NCBI GenBank assembly: GCA_017511205.1
Contig: JAFWLE010000006.1
Coordinates: 1 to 44,052, forward strand
Direction of reading: 5' to 3'
DNA: 44,052 bases
From: Candidatus Saccharimonadota bacterium
GTDB lineage: Bacteria > Patescibacteriota > Saccharimonadia > Saccharimonadales > Saccharimonadaceae
Under the pieces are notes generated by a model. The model searched no databases and was not told where the DNA came from. It was given only the letters and a program-made list of their open reading frames with translations. How positions within the stretch are numbered: the stretch's first letter is position 1; every line of letters starts with the position of its first letter. Below, one piece after another: positions 25,450 through 32,972 of the stretch. Position numbers and translations under genes: made by a program.

Positions 25450-27192
25450 TTACTCACGCGTAGTGTCATCTTCGATTGTATGGTATTTTCTAAATTCTTT
25501 AACCCAACTCTCCTCTGAGCCGAATAAGCTTGCCCACGGTAACAATTTTTCGCGTAATTCTACAACCCCCTTTTCTGACTTTTCAGCCCCCTCTACGGAT
25601 TGCAAAAATATTAGCCTCTCTTTTTCTGCCATTTTAATATATAATTCTAAACCCTCTAAATATCTTACGAGTCTAACTCCTTCGTCAGTATATTTTGCGA
25701 ATTTGCCATATTTAAATTTACAGTATATGTACGCAACTAGGGATAGTATTAAAACTATTAAAAGAATAATAGGAAGATAACCAAGCCCTACCAAGTAATT
25801 GCTACTTAAGCTAATAGAGTATAGAGCTATATAGAAAAGAGTTGCTAGAGGTATTATAATTAAAATGAACATCAATCTACCAATGGCTATTAGAAATTGC
25901 GTTAATAGATTATTTTTTATCTTCGGTCTTTGCGGTATTTTTGAAGCTACCAAATAGCCTCCTTGATCCAATATATATTGAGCATTTCTTTTATATGTTT
26001 TCGCATGCCTTTCAATAAAATCTACCATTTGCCTACTACGCTTTTTGATATTGATAGTTTCTCCTTTTGCAAGGCTTTTACTATCCGCGTTAGCCAGTAG
26101 ACTTAAAAGAGTATATTGTGAAGGACTTAGGTTTGCTTCGTCTGGGTCGACATTTAGTTTGATTGACCACTTATTCTCTTTCGAATCATTTAAGCTTTTG
26201 CCATCTAGAATTGTAATATCGTTTGAGACAGCAAGTTCCAATAAAGTTGCAACATACGACGGTTTGGTCTTTTTTAAGTATATTTGTTTCCCTTCTGCTA
26301 CATGAATAAGAATATCTTCCGGTGGACAGTACTGAGGCGCCACTGGCAAAGAATAGTATAATTTACGCTGCTTATGAGATTCTTTAATTAATAGTAAACA
26401 TCTTATCAGCAAAACAATCGTCGGCACAACAACGGCTAACATTGCCCATATTAAGTAATAATCCTTTTGTGTGCTTACCTCAAATGTGTTAGGGTAAAAA
26501 CGCATATTTAAATGTATATCTTCTGATGAAAGATTTTCTGCTGAGAAGGTAAAGCCATCTTTGTTTTTAGTAATGCTACATCCGTCATCTATTCCACTAA
26601 TTTGGCAGCTTGGACCACCTTTTTTGTGTTGCAAAATTTCATCTGACATGCTTAAATTAATTCTTATTTCATCTACACTAGTACCATAATGCATAAAATA
26701 GCTATTCCATAATAAGAATTGGTCGTCACTGGCATATGGCAATATAGCTACTACGTTTTTAAGTTCATATTCGAAAGAAAAGTTTTGCTCACCAGCGAGC
26801 TCTTCGTGAGTTTTAACGCAGACTTTATAATAACCGAGGTGAAATTCATTCTCTTCTATCTTTTCAACGGTTTGCGATTGTAATGGCGCACCATCATACC
26901 GTATAATAAGATTATCCTTATCTAGATGTTCGAGCACTGTCTCTCCGTCTTTTCTAGTTTGGTAAGGTATTTCCCAGCAAAAGTCGTGGATATTTGATGA
27001 TTCCGGGAACATGATTGTTACATCTTCGTTAACTTTCAGGTGAGAAATGCCACTGTTATCTTTTGATAAGTGAAGATTGCCAAGATAATCTGTAAAGTGA
27101 TAATCGTCTGCTAAGGCATTCGTATTTTTTGGCATTATTATTGTAGTAAAACAGATGATAAGTAAGAGTAAAGCTAGGCGTCTTAAATTCAT
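25450..27192 (-). CDS. DUF2207-type membrane protein
   Basis: A signal peptide (1-27) is followed by an extracytoplasmic beta-rich domain to about residue 240, one membrane helix near 245-267, and a cytoplasmic winged-helix-like region. Two further membrane helices lie near 440-500. The layout matches DUF2207 (YciQ-like) proteins, whose function is not established. The longer frame to 27237 crosses a promoter. The ATG at 27192 lies 6 nt after TATAAT with no Shine-Dalgarno, so a leaderless start is chosen. A/T-richer codon use than the neighbours gives a mild hint of different ancestry. Confidence 0.75.
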   Translation of the reverse strand: MNLRRLALLLLIICFTTIIMPKNTNALADDYHFTDYLGNLHLSKDNSGISHLKVNEDVTIMFPESSNIHDFCWEIPYQTRKDGETVLEHLDKDNLIIRYDGAPLQSQTVEKIEENEFHLGYYKVCVKTHEELAGEQNFSFEYELKNVVAILPYASDDQFLLWNSYFMHYGTSVDEIRINLSMSDEILQHKKGGPSCQISGIDDGCSITKNKDGFTFSAENLSSEDIHLNMRFYPNTFEVSTQKDYYLIWAMLAVVVPTIVLLIRCLLLIKESHKQRKLYYSLPVAPQYCPPEDILIHVAEGKQIYLKKTKPSYVATLLELAVSNDITILDGKSLNDSKENKWSIKLNVDPDEANLSPSQYTLLSLLANADSKSLAKGETINIKKRSRQMVDFIERHAKTYKRNAQYILDQGGYLVASKIPQRPKIKNNLLTQFLIAIGRLMFILIIIPLATLFYIALYSISLSSNYLVGLGYLPIILLIVLILSLVAYIYCKFKYGKFAKYTDEGVRLVRYLEGLELYIKMAEKERLIFLQSVEGAEKSEKGVVELREKLLPWASLFGSEESWVKEFRKYHTIEDDTTRE

Positions 27193-27237
27193 ATCTTTAT
27201 TATAGCACAACCCATTTGAAGGTCGGTGACGAAGCAT

Positions 27238-27260
27238 AAAAAAATAACCTTACGGTTCTT
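27238..27260 (-). terminator. Terminator after the tRNA-Thr 3'-end copy
   Basis: On the minus strand AACC-GTAA-GGTT is followed by seven T. It lies just downstream of the duplicated tRNA-Thr 3' end. Confidence 0.65.
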
Positions 27261-27265
27261 AATAG

Positions 27266-27284
27266 TGGAGCCGATGGCAGGGAT
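27266..27284 (-). repeat. Duplicated 3' end of tRNA-Thr(CGU)
   Basis: Nineteen bases matching the CCA end, acceptor and T-stem of the intact tRNA (27385-27403) recur 119 bp downstream. The intervening insert has two perfect hairpins, AGACTTTTGC/GCAAAAGTCT (27285-27307) and AAATATCGTGAG/CTCACGATATTT. It ends with ATCGAACCT, which restores the T-loop sequence. Confidence 0.8.
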
Positions 27285-27384
27285 AGACTTTTGCTTCGCA
27301 AAAGTCTTTCATCCTCCTCGTTCAAAATATCGTGAGCAAGCTCACGATATTTATTCACTTCGTCGTCTGATCGAACCTTAAAAA

Positions 27385-27460
27385 TGGAGCCGATGGCAGG
27401 GATCGAACCTGTGACCTGCTCGTTACGAATGAGCTGCTCTACCAACTGAGCTACATCGGC
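27385..27460 (-). tRNA. trnT-CGU: tRNA-Thr (anticodon CGU)
   Basis: The cloverleaf has acceptor GCCGATG/CATCGGC, D-arm with TTGG, anticodon loop TTCGTAA (CGT), T-loop TTCGATC and encoded CCA. It is flanked by a degenerate 5'-half copy upstream and a 3'-end copy downstream. Confidence 0.95.
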
Positions 27461-27480
27461 AAATAGTATCTTTTCTAAGG

Positions 27481-27532
27481 TGCATTCGTAGAATGAGCTG
27501 CTCTACTGATAACAACTCGGAGCTACATCGGC
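27481..27532 (-). pseudogene. Degenerate tRNA-Thr 5' half
   Basis: The minus strand reads GCCGATGTAGCTC, an altered D-arm with small insertions, then TAGAGCAGCTCATTC, following the 5' half of the intact tRNA-Thr. It stops after the anticodon region. A TATAAT promoter directly upstream (about 27545) would transcribe both it and the intact tRNA. Confidence 0.75.
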
Positions 27533-27554
27533 ACCTAGGGATTATTATACCACA

Positions 27555-29030
27555 TTATTTGTGTTTTTTCTTGGCAGGCCGATCTGGGATTGTGGAAGGA
27601 CGAAGGGCATGAAGCAACTTAGTGCGGGCATGCGAAGTAATGATACGGTCAAGCCAGGAGGTTTTGGGAGTTTGATTTTTAGAGGTGAGTATCTCAACGA
27701 TGTCGCCTTGTTCTAATTTTTTATTCAAATTGCTCATTTTGCCATTAATTTTAACGCCCACTACGTGATCGCCAATTTCAGAATGCAAACGGTAAGCAAA
27801 ATCAAGCGGTAAAGCACCTTTCGGGAGGTCAATAATGTCTCCTTTCGGTGTATAGACAAATATTTTATCAGCAAACAGATTAATTTTGAGTTTTTTGAGA
27901 TCAACTTTTTTACCTTCGCGAAGCTTGGCAGCAGTCATCTGTAGCTCGGTAATCCAAAGCAGATTAGTAGGGAGATGCTCGATCTTTCCTTTTTTATAGT
28001 TCTCTGTTAATTTCTGCTCATTATAATAGAAGCTGGCAGCGAGACCACGTTCAGCATATTCATGCATTTCTTTAGTGCGAATCTGAAATTCAACCACATG
28101 CTTGTCTTTAGTAATCACAGTGGTATGGATAGATTGATAGCCGTTTTGCTTAGGCATAGCAATGTAATCCTTGATGCGGCCATTCATAGGGGTATAGAGC
28201 GAGTGAATGACACCCATTGCCAGATAACAATCCGTGACGTCATCTACAATCACGCGCAGAGCGGTGAGATCATAAACAGCATTAATATTTTGGTCATATT
28301 TAGCCAGTTTTTTGTGAAGCGAGTAAACTGACTTCACACGACCAGATAGCTCAAACTTGATTTTTTCCTTCTTTAGAGCAGCAGTAACTTCTGCTTCGAT
28401 TTTTTTGAGAGATTTCTCGGCAGATTTGTTGCGAGTTTCAATGAGTTTTTTAAGTTCTTCGAAACGTCGAGGGTCAACATACTTGAAAGAGAGGTCGGAT
28501 AGTTCAACACGAAGGAGCCCCATATTTAATCGGTCAGCGAGTGGAGCGAAAATCTCTAGGGTCTCTTTGGCGATTTTCTTTTGTTTATCTGGTGGAAGAG
28601 CCGAAAGGGTACGGAGATTGTGCAAGCGATCGGCAAGCTTGATAATGAGAACGCGAATATCATCGCCGAGCGCAATCATCAGACGGAGGAAATTGTCTTT
28701 GGTGGCCGGAAGATAGGTATCAATATCTCTCATACCGTCACGAGCAGTAGAAAGTTTTGTCACTCCATCCACTAGAAAGGCCACGGAATCGCCAAATTCT
28801 TTTCTGATATCCTCGAGAGTTAAATCGGTATCTTCGACGGTATCATGAAGGATACCCGCAATGATGGTGTCCTCATCCATGCCCCATTCTTCGAGGATTT
28901 TTTTGACAGCCAAAGGATGTACGATGTACGGTTCGCCAGTTTTTCGAAACTGACCTTCGTGAGCACTTCTCGCTACTTCAACGGCATGGCGAACCCGTTC
29001 AGAATCTGTTTTGGCGGTTTTTTTATTCAT
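27555..29030 (-). CDS. rel: Bifunctional RelA/SpoT-type (p)ppGpp synthetase/hydrolase
   Basis: The N-terminal HD hydrolase domain has GEPYIVHP and HDTVEDTD. The RelA_SpoT synthetase domain has the GRVKSVYSLHKK, YDLTALRVIV and NGYQSIHT motifs, and the TGS domain follows near residue 395 (IFVYTPKGDI). The protein ends soon after the TGS. The helical, zinc-finger and ACT regulatory domains of full-length Rel (over 700 residues) are missing, leaving 491 residues. Both active-site regions look intact, so it should make and degrade (p)ppGpp, but ribosome sensing may differ. The ATG at 29030 is 6 nt after TATAAT (leaderless); an in-frame ATG 15 nt upstream lies on the promoter. Confidence 0.92.
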   Translation of the reverse strand: MNKKTAKTDSERVRHAVEVARSAHEGQFRKTGEPYIVHPLAVKKILEEWGMDEDTIIAGILHDTVEDTDLTLEDIRKEFGDSVAFLVDGVTKLSTARDGMRDIDTYLPATKDNFLRLMIALGDDIRVLIIKLADRLHNLRTLSALPPDKQKKIAKETLEIFAPLADRLNMGLLRVELSDLSFKYVDPRRFEELKKLIETRNKSAEKSLKKIEAEVTAALKKEKIKFELSGRVKSVYSLHKKLAKYDQNINAVYDLTALRVIVDDVTDCYLAMGVIHSLYTPMNGRIKDYIAMPKQNGYQSIHTTVITKDKHVVEFQIRTKEMHEYAERGLAASFYYNEQKLTENYKKGKIEHLPTNLLWITELQMTAAKLREGKKVDLKKLKINLFADKIFVYTPKGDIIDLPKGALPLDFAYRLHSEIGDHVVGVKINGKMSNLNKKLEQGDIVEILTSKNQTPKTSWLDRIITSHARTKLLHALRPSTIPDRPAKKKHK

Positions 29031-29048
29031 AATTCCATTATACAACAG

Positions 29049-29924
29049 TTAGACTGCAATGGATTTTTTATGATGATGTTTTCTAATGAGATGAATGACG
29101 GTCGCAATAATGGCACCGAGAGTGATAAGAACGAGAATTAGGAACCAAATTGGACAGATGATGATATTACCTTCAGAAGTCGAGGTCTTACCTTGATAAT
29201 AAATAGTTTGACTGACTTTGATTACGCCAAGAGCTGGCAGATTGTCAACTTCGCGTTCGATATAACGAGTGGTTTCTGGCATAATAATCTCGGAGTATTG
29301 GCCAGTTTCTTCCTCTGTTGGCAAAATCACATGACCAGTGAAGAAATCGGAAACCGTAATCACAAAGGTGGCATCTTCGTGAACGTTGCCGCCGTTAGAA
29401 ATCATCGCACCAAGAGTGGCAGGGGGACTCATAATGAAGCTAGGAATATTGTTTTCGAGGATTTCCCCTTCGTGTTTGGTTTCACCATCTACGGTAGCAT
29501 AAATAATGCTAGCCATTTCGAAAACATTTTTGACATTGATGCCCTCACTACTCTTAGAATCTTGATTGGAAGAAATCGAAATTGCGGCATATTGACCGCC
29601 GGCAGGTGCGTTCTTTGGTACTTTGATAGTAAAATGAATTTTCTTGGATTCGTTAGGCTTAATTTTGCCGGTTGGCTCGTCGATTTTAATCCATTTGGAA
29701 ATTTGCGTACGAGTTGTTTCACCAGCAAGATCAATCGTATAATCTGCGTGATCATTTTCAATCACACCATAAGGGGCAACAGCAGCTTTGTAGGTAAAAT
29801 CTTCGGTCGCATCGGCAGGATTAACGACGGTTATTTCGCCCTCAGCAGTCTCGCCTGCTTTAAGTTTTATACGCTGGCTCATCGGTAGGACAGTAAACAT
29901 ATTATCGGTTTTTTCTTCTTCCAT
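29049..29924 (-). CDS. DUF916-like membrane protein lacking an obvious signal peptide
   Basis: Residues 8-255 form beta-sandwich-like repeats beginning FTVLPMSQRIKLKAGETAEG, similar to the DUF916/WxL-interacting N-terminal domain. One membrane helix (about 260-280) and a His/Lys-rich tail follow. The family is normally secreted with a signal peptide, but the start here (ATG after GGAGGAATT, stops in frame just upstream) encodes acidic residues instead. It may be a tail-anchored protein or one that has lost its leader. It is followed by rel. Confidence 0.65.
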   Translation of the reverse strand: MEEEKTDNMFTVLPMSQRIKLKAGETAEGEITVVNPADATEDFTYKAAVAPYGVIENDHADYTIDLAGETTRTQISKWIKIDEPTGKIKPNESKKIHFTIKVPKNAPAGGQYAAISISSNQDSKSSEGINVKNVFEMASIIYATVDGETKHEGEILENNIPSFIMSPPATLGAMISNGGNVHEDATFVITVSDFFTGHVILPTEEETGQYSEIIMPETTRYIEREVDNLPALGVIKVSQTIYYQGKTSTSEGNIIICPIWFLILVLITLGAIIATVIHLIRKHHHKKSIAV

Positions 29925-29964
29925 AATTCCTCCACAGTTTTATTAGTTTGATTATATCAGATAA

Positions 29965-30519
29965 CTACTCAATTGCCAAGATGTCACCGGTACCGAGTTT
30001 GAGACGAAGTAGTCTTTGATTCTTGGAACCACGGAAACGCAGGCTGAGGTCACGCTGGCTAAGAATGAAAGGTCCATCAATTAGGACATCCAAGGATTTG
30101 AGGAGTTCCCAAGGAGCGCCACCGTGTTCTTTGATAATCTCGTAAGTAAAACCGGAGAAGCTCCAAATATTCCAGCCAAGTTCCTTACGGCACCAGTCTG
30201 CAATTTCCTTGCAAGATTTAGCCTGAACAAAAGGTTCGCCGCCGCAGAAAGTAAGACCAGCTTGACCTTTAAATTCTCTTAATTCGTTTTTAAGATCATC
30301 AATTTTAACTAAAAAGCCAGCTTCATAGTCCCAAGTCTCAGGGTTTTGGCAACCTTTGCAGTGGTTAGGACAACCTTGTGTCCAAAGAACTACACGAAGG
30401 CCATCACCGTTGACGATATTATCGTGTTCCAGGGGGCCACTAAGCCTGATGTAGCCCTCTGGAGTTTCGAGCTGCTTTGAAATCTTTTCTAAAGAAACTT
30501 TGTGCCAGTCTATATTCAT
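29965..30519 (-). CDS. nrdG: Anaerobic ribonucleotide reductase-activating protein
   Basis: NrdG is a radical-SAM activase that installs the glycyl radical on NrdD. The cluster motif CPNHCKGC gives C50, C54 and C57; NGDGLRVVLW precedes it, and FCGGEPF is the glycine-rich SAM motif. The 184 residues include an N-terminal extension of about 22 residues relative to the usual start. It begins directly after the nrdD stop, with its GGAG ribosome-binding site inside the last nrdD codons. Its cognate NrdD lacks the expected radical loop. Confidence 0.93.
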   Translation of the reverse strand: MNIDWHKVSLEKISKQLETPEGYIRLSGPLEHDNIVNGDGLRVVLWTQGCPNHCKGCQNPETWDYEAGFLVKIDDLKNELREFKGQAGLTFCGGEPFVQAKSCKEIADWCRKELGWNIWSFSGFTYEIIKEHGGAPWELLKSLDVLIDGPFILSQRDLSLRFRGSKNQRLLRLKLGTGDILAIE

Positions 30520-32715
30520 TTATTCTCCTTTAGCGCAGCTGCAAACCTTTTCGAATGGGAGATCACCTTCGAGACGACCACAGTGCGGGCAACGATCACC
30601 AGATATTACTCCAGAAAAACCGCAAACAGGATCACGGTCAACTGGGTGGTTGACGGAACCATAGCCAACACCTTCATCGTGCATTTTGCGAATCACCGCT
30701 TCGAAAGCTGGTAGATTCTGGGATGGATCGCCATCGAGCTCGATATAAGTAATGTGACCGGCGTTACAGAGTGCGTGATAAGGGGCTTCAATTTCGATTT
30801 TTTCAAAGGCAGAAATCGGGAAATAAACTGGCACATGGAAGGAATTGGTGTAGAATTCGCGATCAGTTACGCCTTTAATCTTGCCGTATTCCTTGCGGTC
30901 AAGTTTAGTGAAGCGACCAGCGATGCCTTCAGCTGGGGTGGCAAGTAGACTGAAGTTTAGATGATATTTTTTACAATAGCTATCACATTTTTCACGCATG
31001 TGACTAACGATGTCGAGCCCAAGATCACGAGCGTCTTCGTCTTCACCATGGTGCTTGCCAACCATAGCAACGAGAGTCTCAGCTAGACCAATAAATCCGA
31101 TAGAAAGTGTACCGTGTTTAATGACGTCACGTAAAGTATCGTTTGGACCAAGTTTTTCTGAACCGAACCAATTCCCTTGTCCCATGAGGAATGGGAAGTT
31201 GCGAACGTGCTGGTTAGCTTGGAATTCGAAACGATCTAAGAGTTCATCTTTAACGAGATCCATTTTCTCATCGAGTTCGTGGTAAAAACCGTCCCAGTCA
31301 GCTTCTTTTCTCTCTTTCAAACAAATACCATGTTTGATACCGATACGAACTAGATTAATCGTCGTAAATGAAAGGTTACCGCGACCCGTAACAATACCAT
31401 CAGATTCTGGGAAAACTGATGAGAATACGCGTGTGCGGCAACCCATGGTAGCGATTTCGGTACGGTAATCACCTTTTTTATAGTATTTGAGGTTGTATGG
31501 AGCATCGATGAAACAGAAGTTCGGGAAAAGGCGTTTGGCAGAAACGGCCATGGATTTCTGGAAGAGATCATAATTAGGATCTTCAGGATTATAGTTGACG
31601 CCTTCTTTAACTTTGAAAATTGAAATTGGAAAGATTGGAGTTTCACCTTTGCCTAAACCATTTTCAGTAGCCTCAAGTAAACATTTTGAAACTAGGCGAC
31701 CAGCTGGGGTAGTATCGGTACCGAAATTAATACTAGTGAATGGCACCTGAGCGCCAGCACGGGAGTGCATAGTGTTGAGGTTGTGAATGAAGCCCTCCAT
31801 GGCTTGGAATGTTTCACGTTCAACATCTTCATTAGAAGTTTCAATGATTTCTTTGGGCCATTTGTCCTTCTTAAGTCTCTTGTCGTCACCGTATTCATAA
31901 TCATCTTTGACGGTGAGACTTAGTTTTTTACCGGTGAATTTGTTGTATTTTTCAAGATTCTTCTTTAAAGCTTTACGGAAGGATTTGTGAACGCCTGGCG
32001 CCATAGCGTAATCGAAATTCGGAATAGATTGACCGCCGTGTTGCTCGTTTTGATTGGCTTGGAGTAAGATAGCCGCAAGCGCACCATAAGAAGCGATCGA
32101 ATTTGGAGTGCGAAGATGACCGTGGCCAGTATTAAAACCACCATTTTCGAACATGCGAAAAGGATCGGACTGGCAGCAAGTCAGAGTGCCGGTGGCGTAA
32201 AAATCAAGATCGTGAATATGAATGTCACCATTATCATGAGCGGCAGCGATGTCTGGTCTTAAAAGTAAAGACTTAGCAAAAACTTTGGAGCCTTCAGCGC
32301 CGAATTGAAGCATTTTACCCATGGCGGAGTTGCCGTCAACATTAGCATTTGAGCGTTTAATATCGGAATCTTCGGAGGCGTCAGCATGAGAAATTGTACG
32401 ATAAATCATCATGAGATCAGATTTCGCATCACGGACACGAGAACGCTCTTGGCGATAACGAATGTAAGCCCTAGCCGTCTTTTTGAAGCTGGACTCCATC
32501 AGAACTTCTTCGACGATGTCCTGAATCTGCTCGACATTAGGAGTACGAGTGGTAATTGTTTCATCGGCACGTTTTAAAACTTTTTCGGTCAGAGCTTTAG
32601 CGCGGTCATACTTAAACTCTTCAGTGGCAAGGCCAGCTTTCGCGATGGCCTCGGTAATTTTATCGGGATCAAATTTGACGATTTTACCATCCCGTTTGAC
32701 GATTCTTTTGAACAT
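30520..32715 (-). CDS. nrdD: Anaerobic ribonucleoside-triphosphate reductase (class III), C-terminus atypical
   Basis: NrdD reduces NTPs to dNTPs under anoxia. An ATP-cone domain (residues 1-95) precedes the catalytic barrel, with CCQ near 200 and the conserved blocks QHGGQSIPNFDYAMAP, GKGETPIFPI and ATMGCRTRV. The end keeps part of the zinc site (VCGF, CPHC), but the chain stops at FEKVCSCAKGE. The usual RRxTGY glycyl-radical loop and helix are missing, and no other frame restores them. I start at the ATG at 32715 after GAAGGAGG rather than 24 nt upstream. The promoter carries two NrdR-like boxes. The missing loop would abolish canonical activity unless supplied separately. Confidence 0.9.
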   Translation of the reverse strand: MFKRIVKRDGKIVKFDPDKITEAIAKAGLATEEFKYDRAKALTEKVLKRADETITTRTPNVEQIQDIVEEVLMESSFKKTARAYIRYRQERSRVRDAKSDLMMIYRTISHADASEDSDIKRSNANVDGNSAMGKMLQFGAEGSKVFAKSLLLRPDIAAAHDNGDIHIHDLDFYATGTLTCCQSDPFRMFENGGFNTGHGHLRTPNSIASYGALAAILLQANQNEQHGGQSIPNFDYAMAPGVHKSFRKALKKNLEKYNKFTGKKLSLTVKDDYEYGDDKRLKKDKWPKEIIETSNEDVERETFQAMEGFIHNLNTMHSRAGAQVPFTSINFGTDTTPAGRLVSKCLLEATENGLGKGETPIFPISIFKVKEGVNYNPEDPNYDLFQKSMAVSAKRLFPNFCFIDAPYNLKYYKKGDYRTEIATMGCRTRVFSSVFPESDGIVTGRGNLSFTTINLVRIGIKHGICLKERKEADWDGFYHELDEKMDLVKDELLDRFEFQANQHVRNFPFLMGQGNWFGSEKLGPNDTLRDVIKHGTLSIGFIGLAETLVAMVGKHHGEDEDARDLGLDIVSHMREKCDSYCKKYHLNFSLLATPAEGIAGRFTKLDRKEYGKIKGVTDREFYTNSFHVPVYFPISAFEKIEIEAPYHALCNAGHITYIELDGDPSQNLPAFEAVIRKMHDEGVGYGSVNHPVDRDPVCGFSGVISGDRCPHCGRLEGDLPFEKVCSCAKGE

Positions 32716-32763
32716 TGATACCTCCTTCATTTTGTTCAAATATTTATGTGTTAAATGTTTCAG

Positions 32764-32779
32764 ACGCTACATTTAGTGC
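32764..32779. promoter_or_regulatory. NrdR box-like site 1
   Basis: ACGCTACATTTAGTGC matches the NrdR consensus ACACWATATATWGWGT at 12 of 16 positions. It lies just downstream of the nrdD -10. Confidence 0.55.
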
Positions 32780-32788
32780 TTAGTACTC

Positions 32789-32817
32789 AGTATATAACAC
32801 TAAATATGGAATTGCAA
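32789..32817 (-). promoter_or_regulatory. nrdDG promoter
   Basis: Minus-strand TTGCAA (32812-32817), a 17-nt spacer and TATACT (32789-32794). The spacer is covered by NrdR box 2, so NrdR binding would block RNA polymerase. Confidence 0.65.
32797..32812. promoter_or_regulatory. NrdR box-like site 2
   Basis: ACACTAAATATGGAAT matches the NrdR consensus at 13 of 16 positions. It begins 33 bp from box 1, about three helical turns, the spacing seen in tandem NrdR boxes. NrdR represses ribonucleotide reductase operons in many bacteria. Confidence 0.6.
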
Positions 32818-32839
32818 GACTTTTTATGGTTAATTTTTA

Positions 32840-32967
32840 TTGCATAATTTACTACATCTCAGGAGCTTCGCAATTTAATAAATCACTGATTTATTAAATT
32901 GCTCGCCCCTTCGGCGGCAAAATCATAGATTTTGCCTTTATGTCCTGAGATGTAGCAAATTATGCAA
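32840..32967. repeat. Structured interspersed repeat, copy B
   Basis: This 128-bp element has 25-bp near-perfect terminal inverted repeats (TTGCATAATTT then CTACATCTCAGGA). An inner hairpin has arms CAATTTAATAAATCA/TGATTTATTAAATTG, and a CGCC/GGCG stem and a GGCAAAATC/GATTTTGCC hairpin follow. It lies between nrdD and sufBD and has no coding capacity. Confidence 0.85.
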
Positions 32968-32972
32968 TATAA

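Noticed and set aside
25450-27192. Horizontally acquired island at the DUF2207 gene
   Set aside because: The gene looks somewhat A/T-richer than its neighbours, but there are no integrase or element borders other than the tRNA-Thr duplications, so composition alone is not enough.
27193-27237. Upstream start for the DUF2207 protein
   Set aside because: The extension reads through the promoter; starting at 27192 gives a clean signal peptide.
29193-29888. 231-residue open frame on the plus strand
   Set aside because: It is antisense to the DUF916-like gene, which has a good ribosome-binding site and recognisable composition; the antisense frame has no start signal and Ile/Asn/Phe-rich shadow composition.
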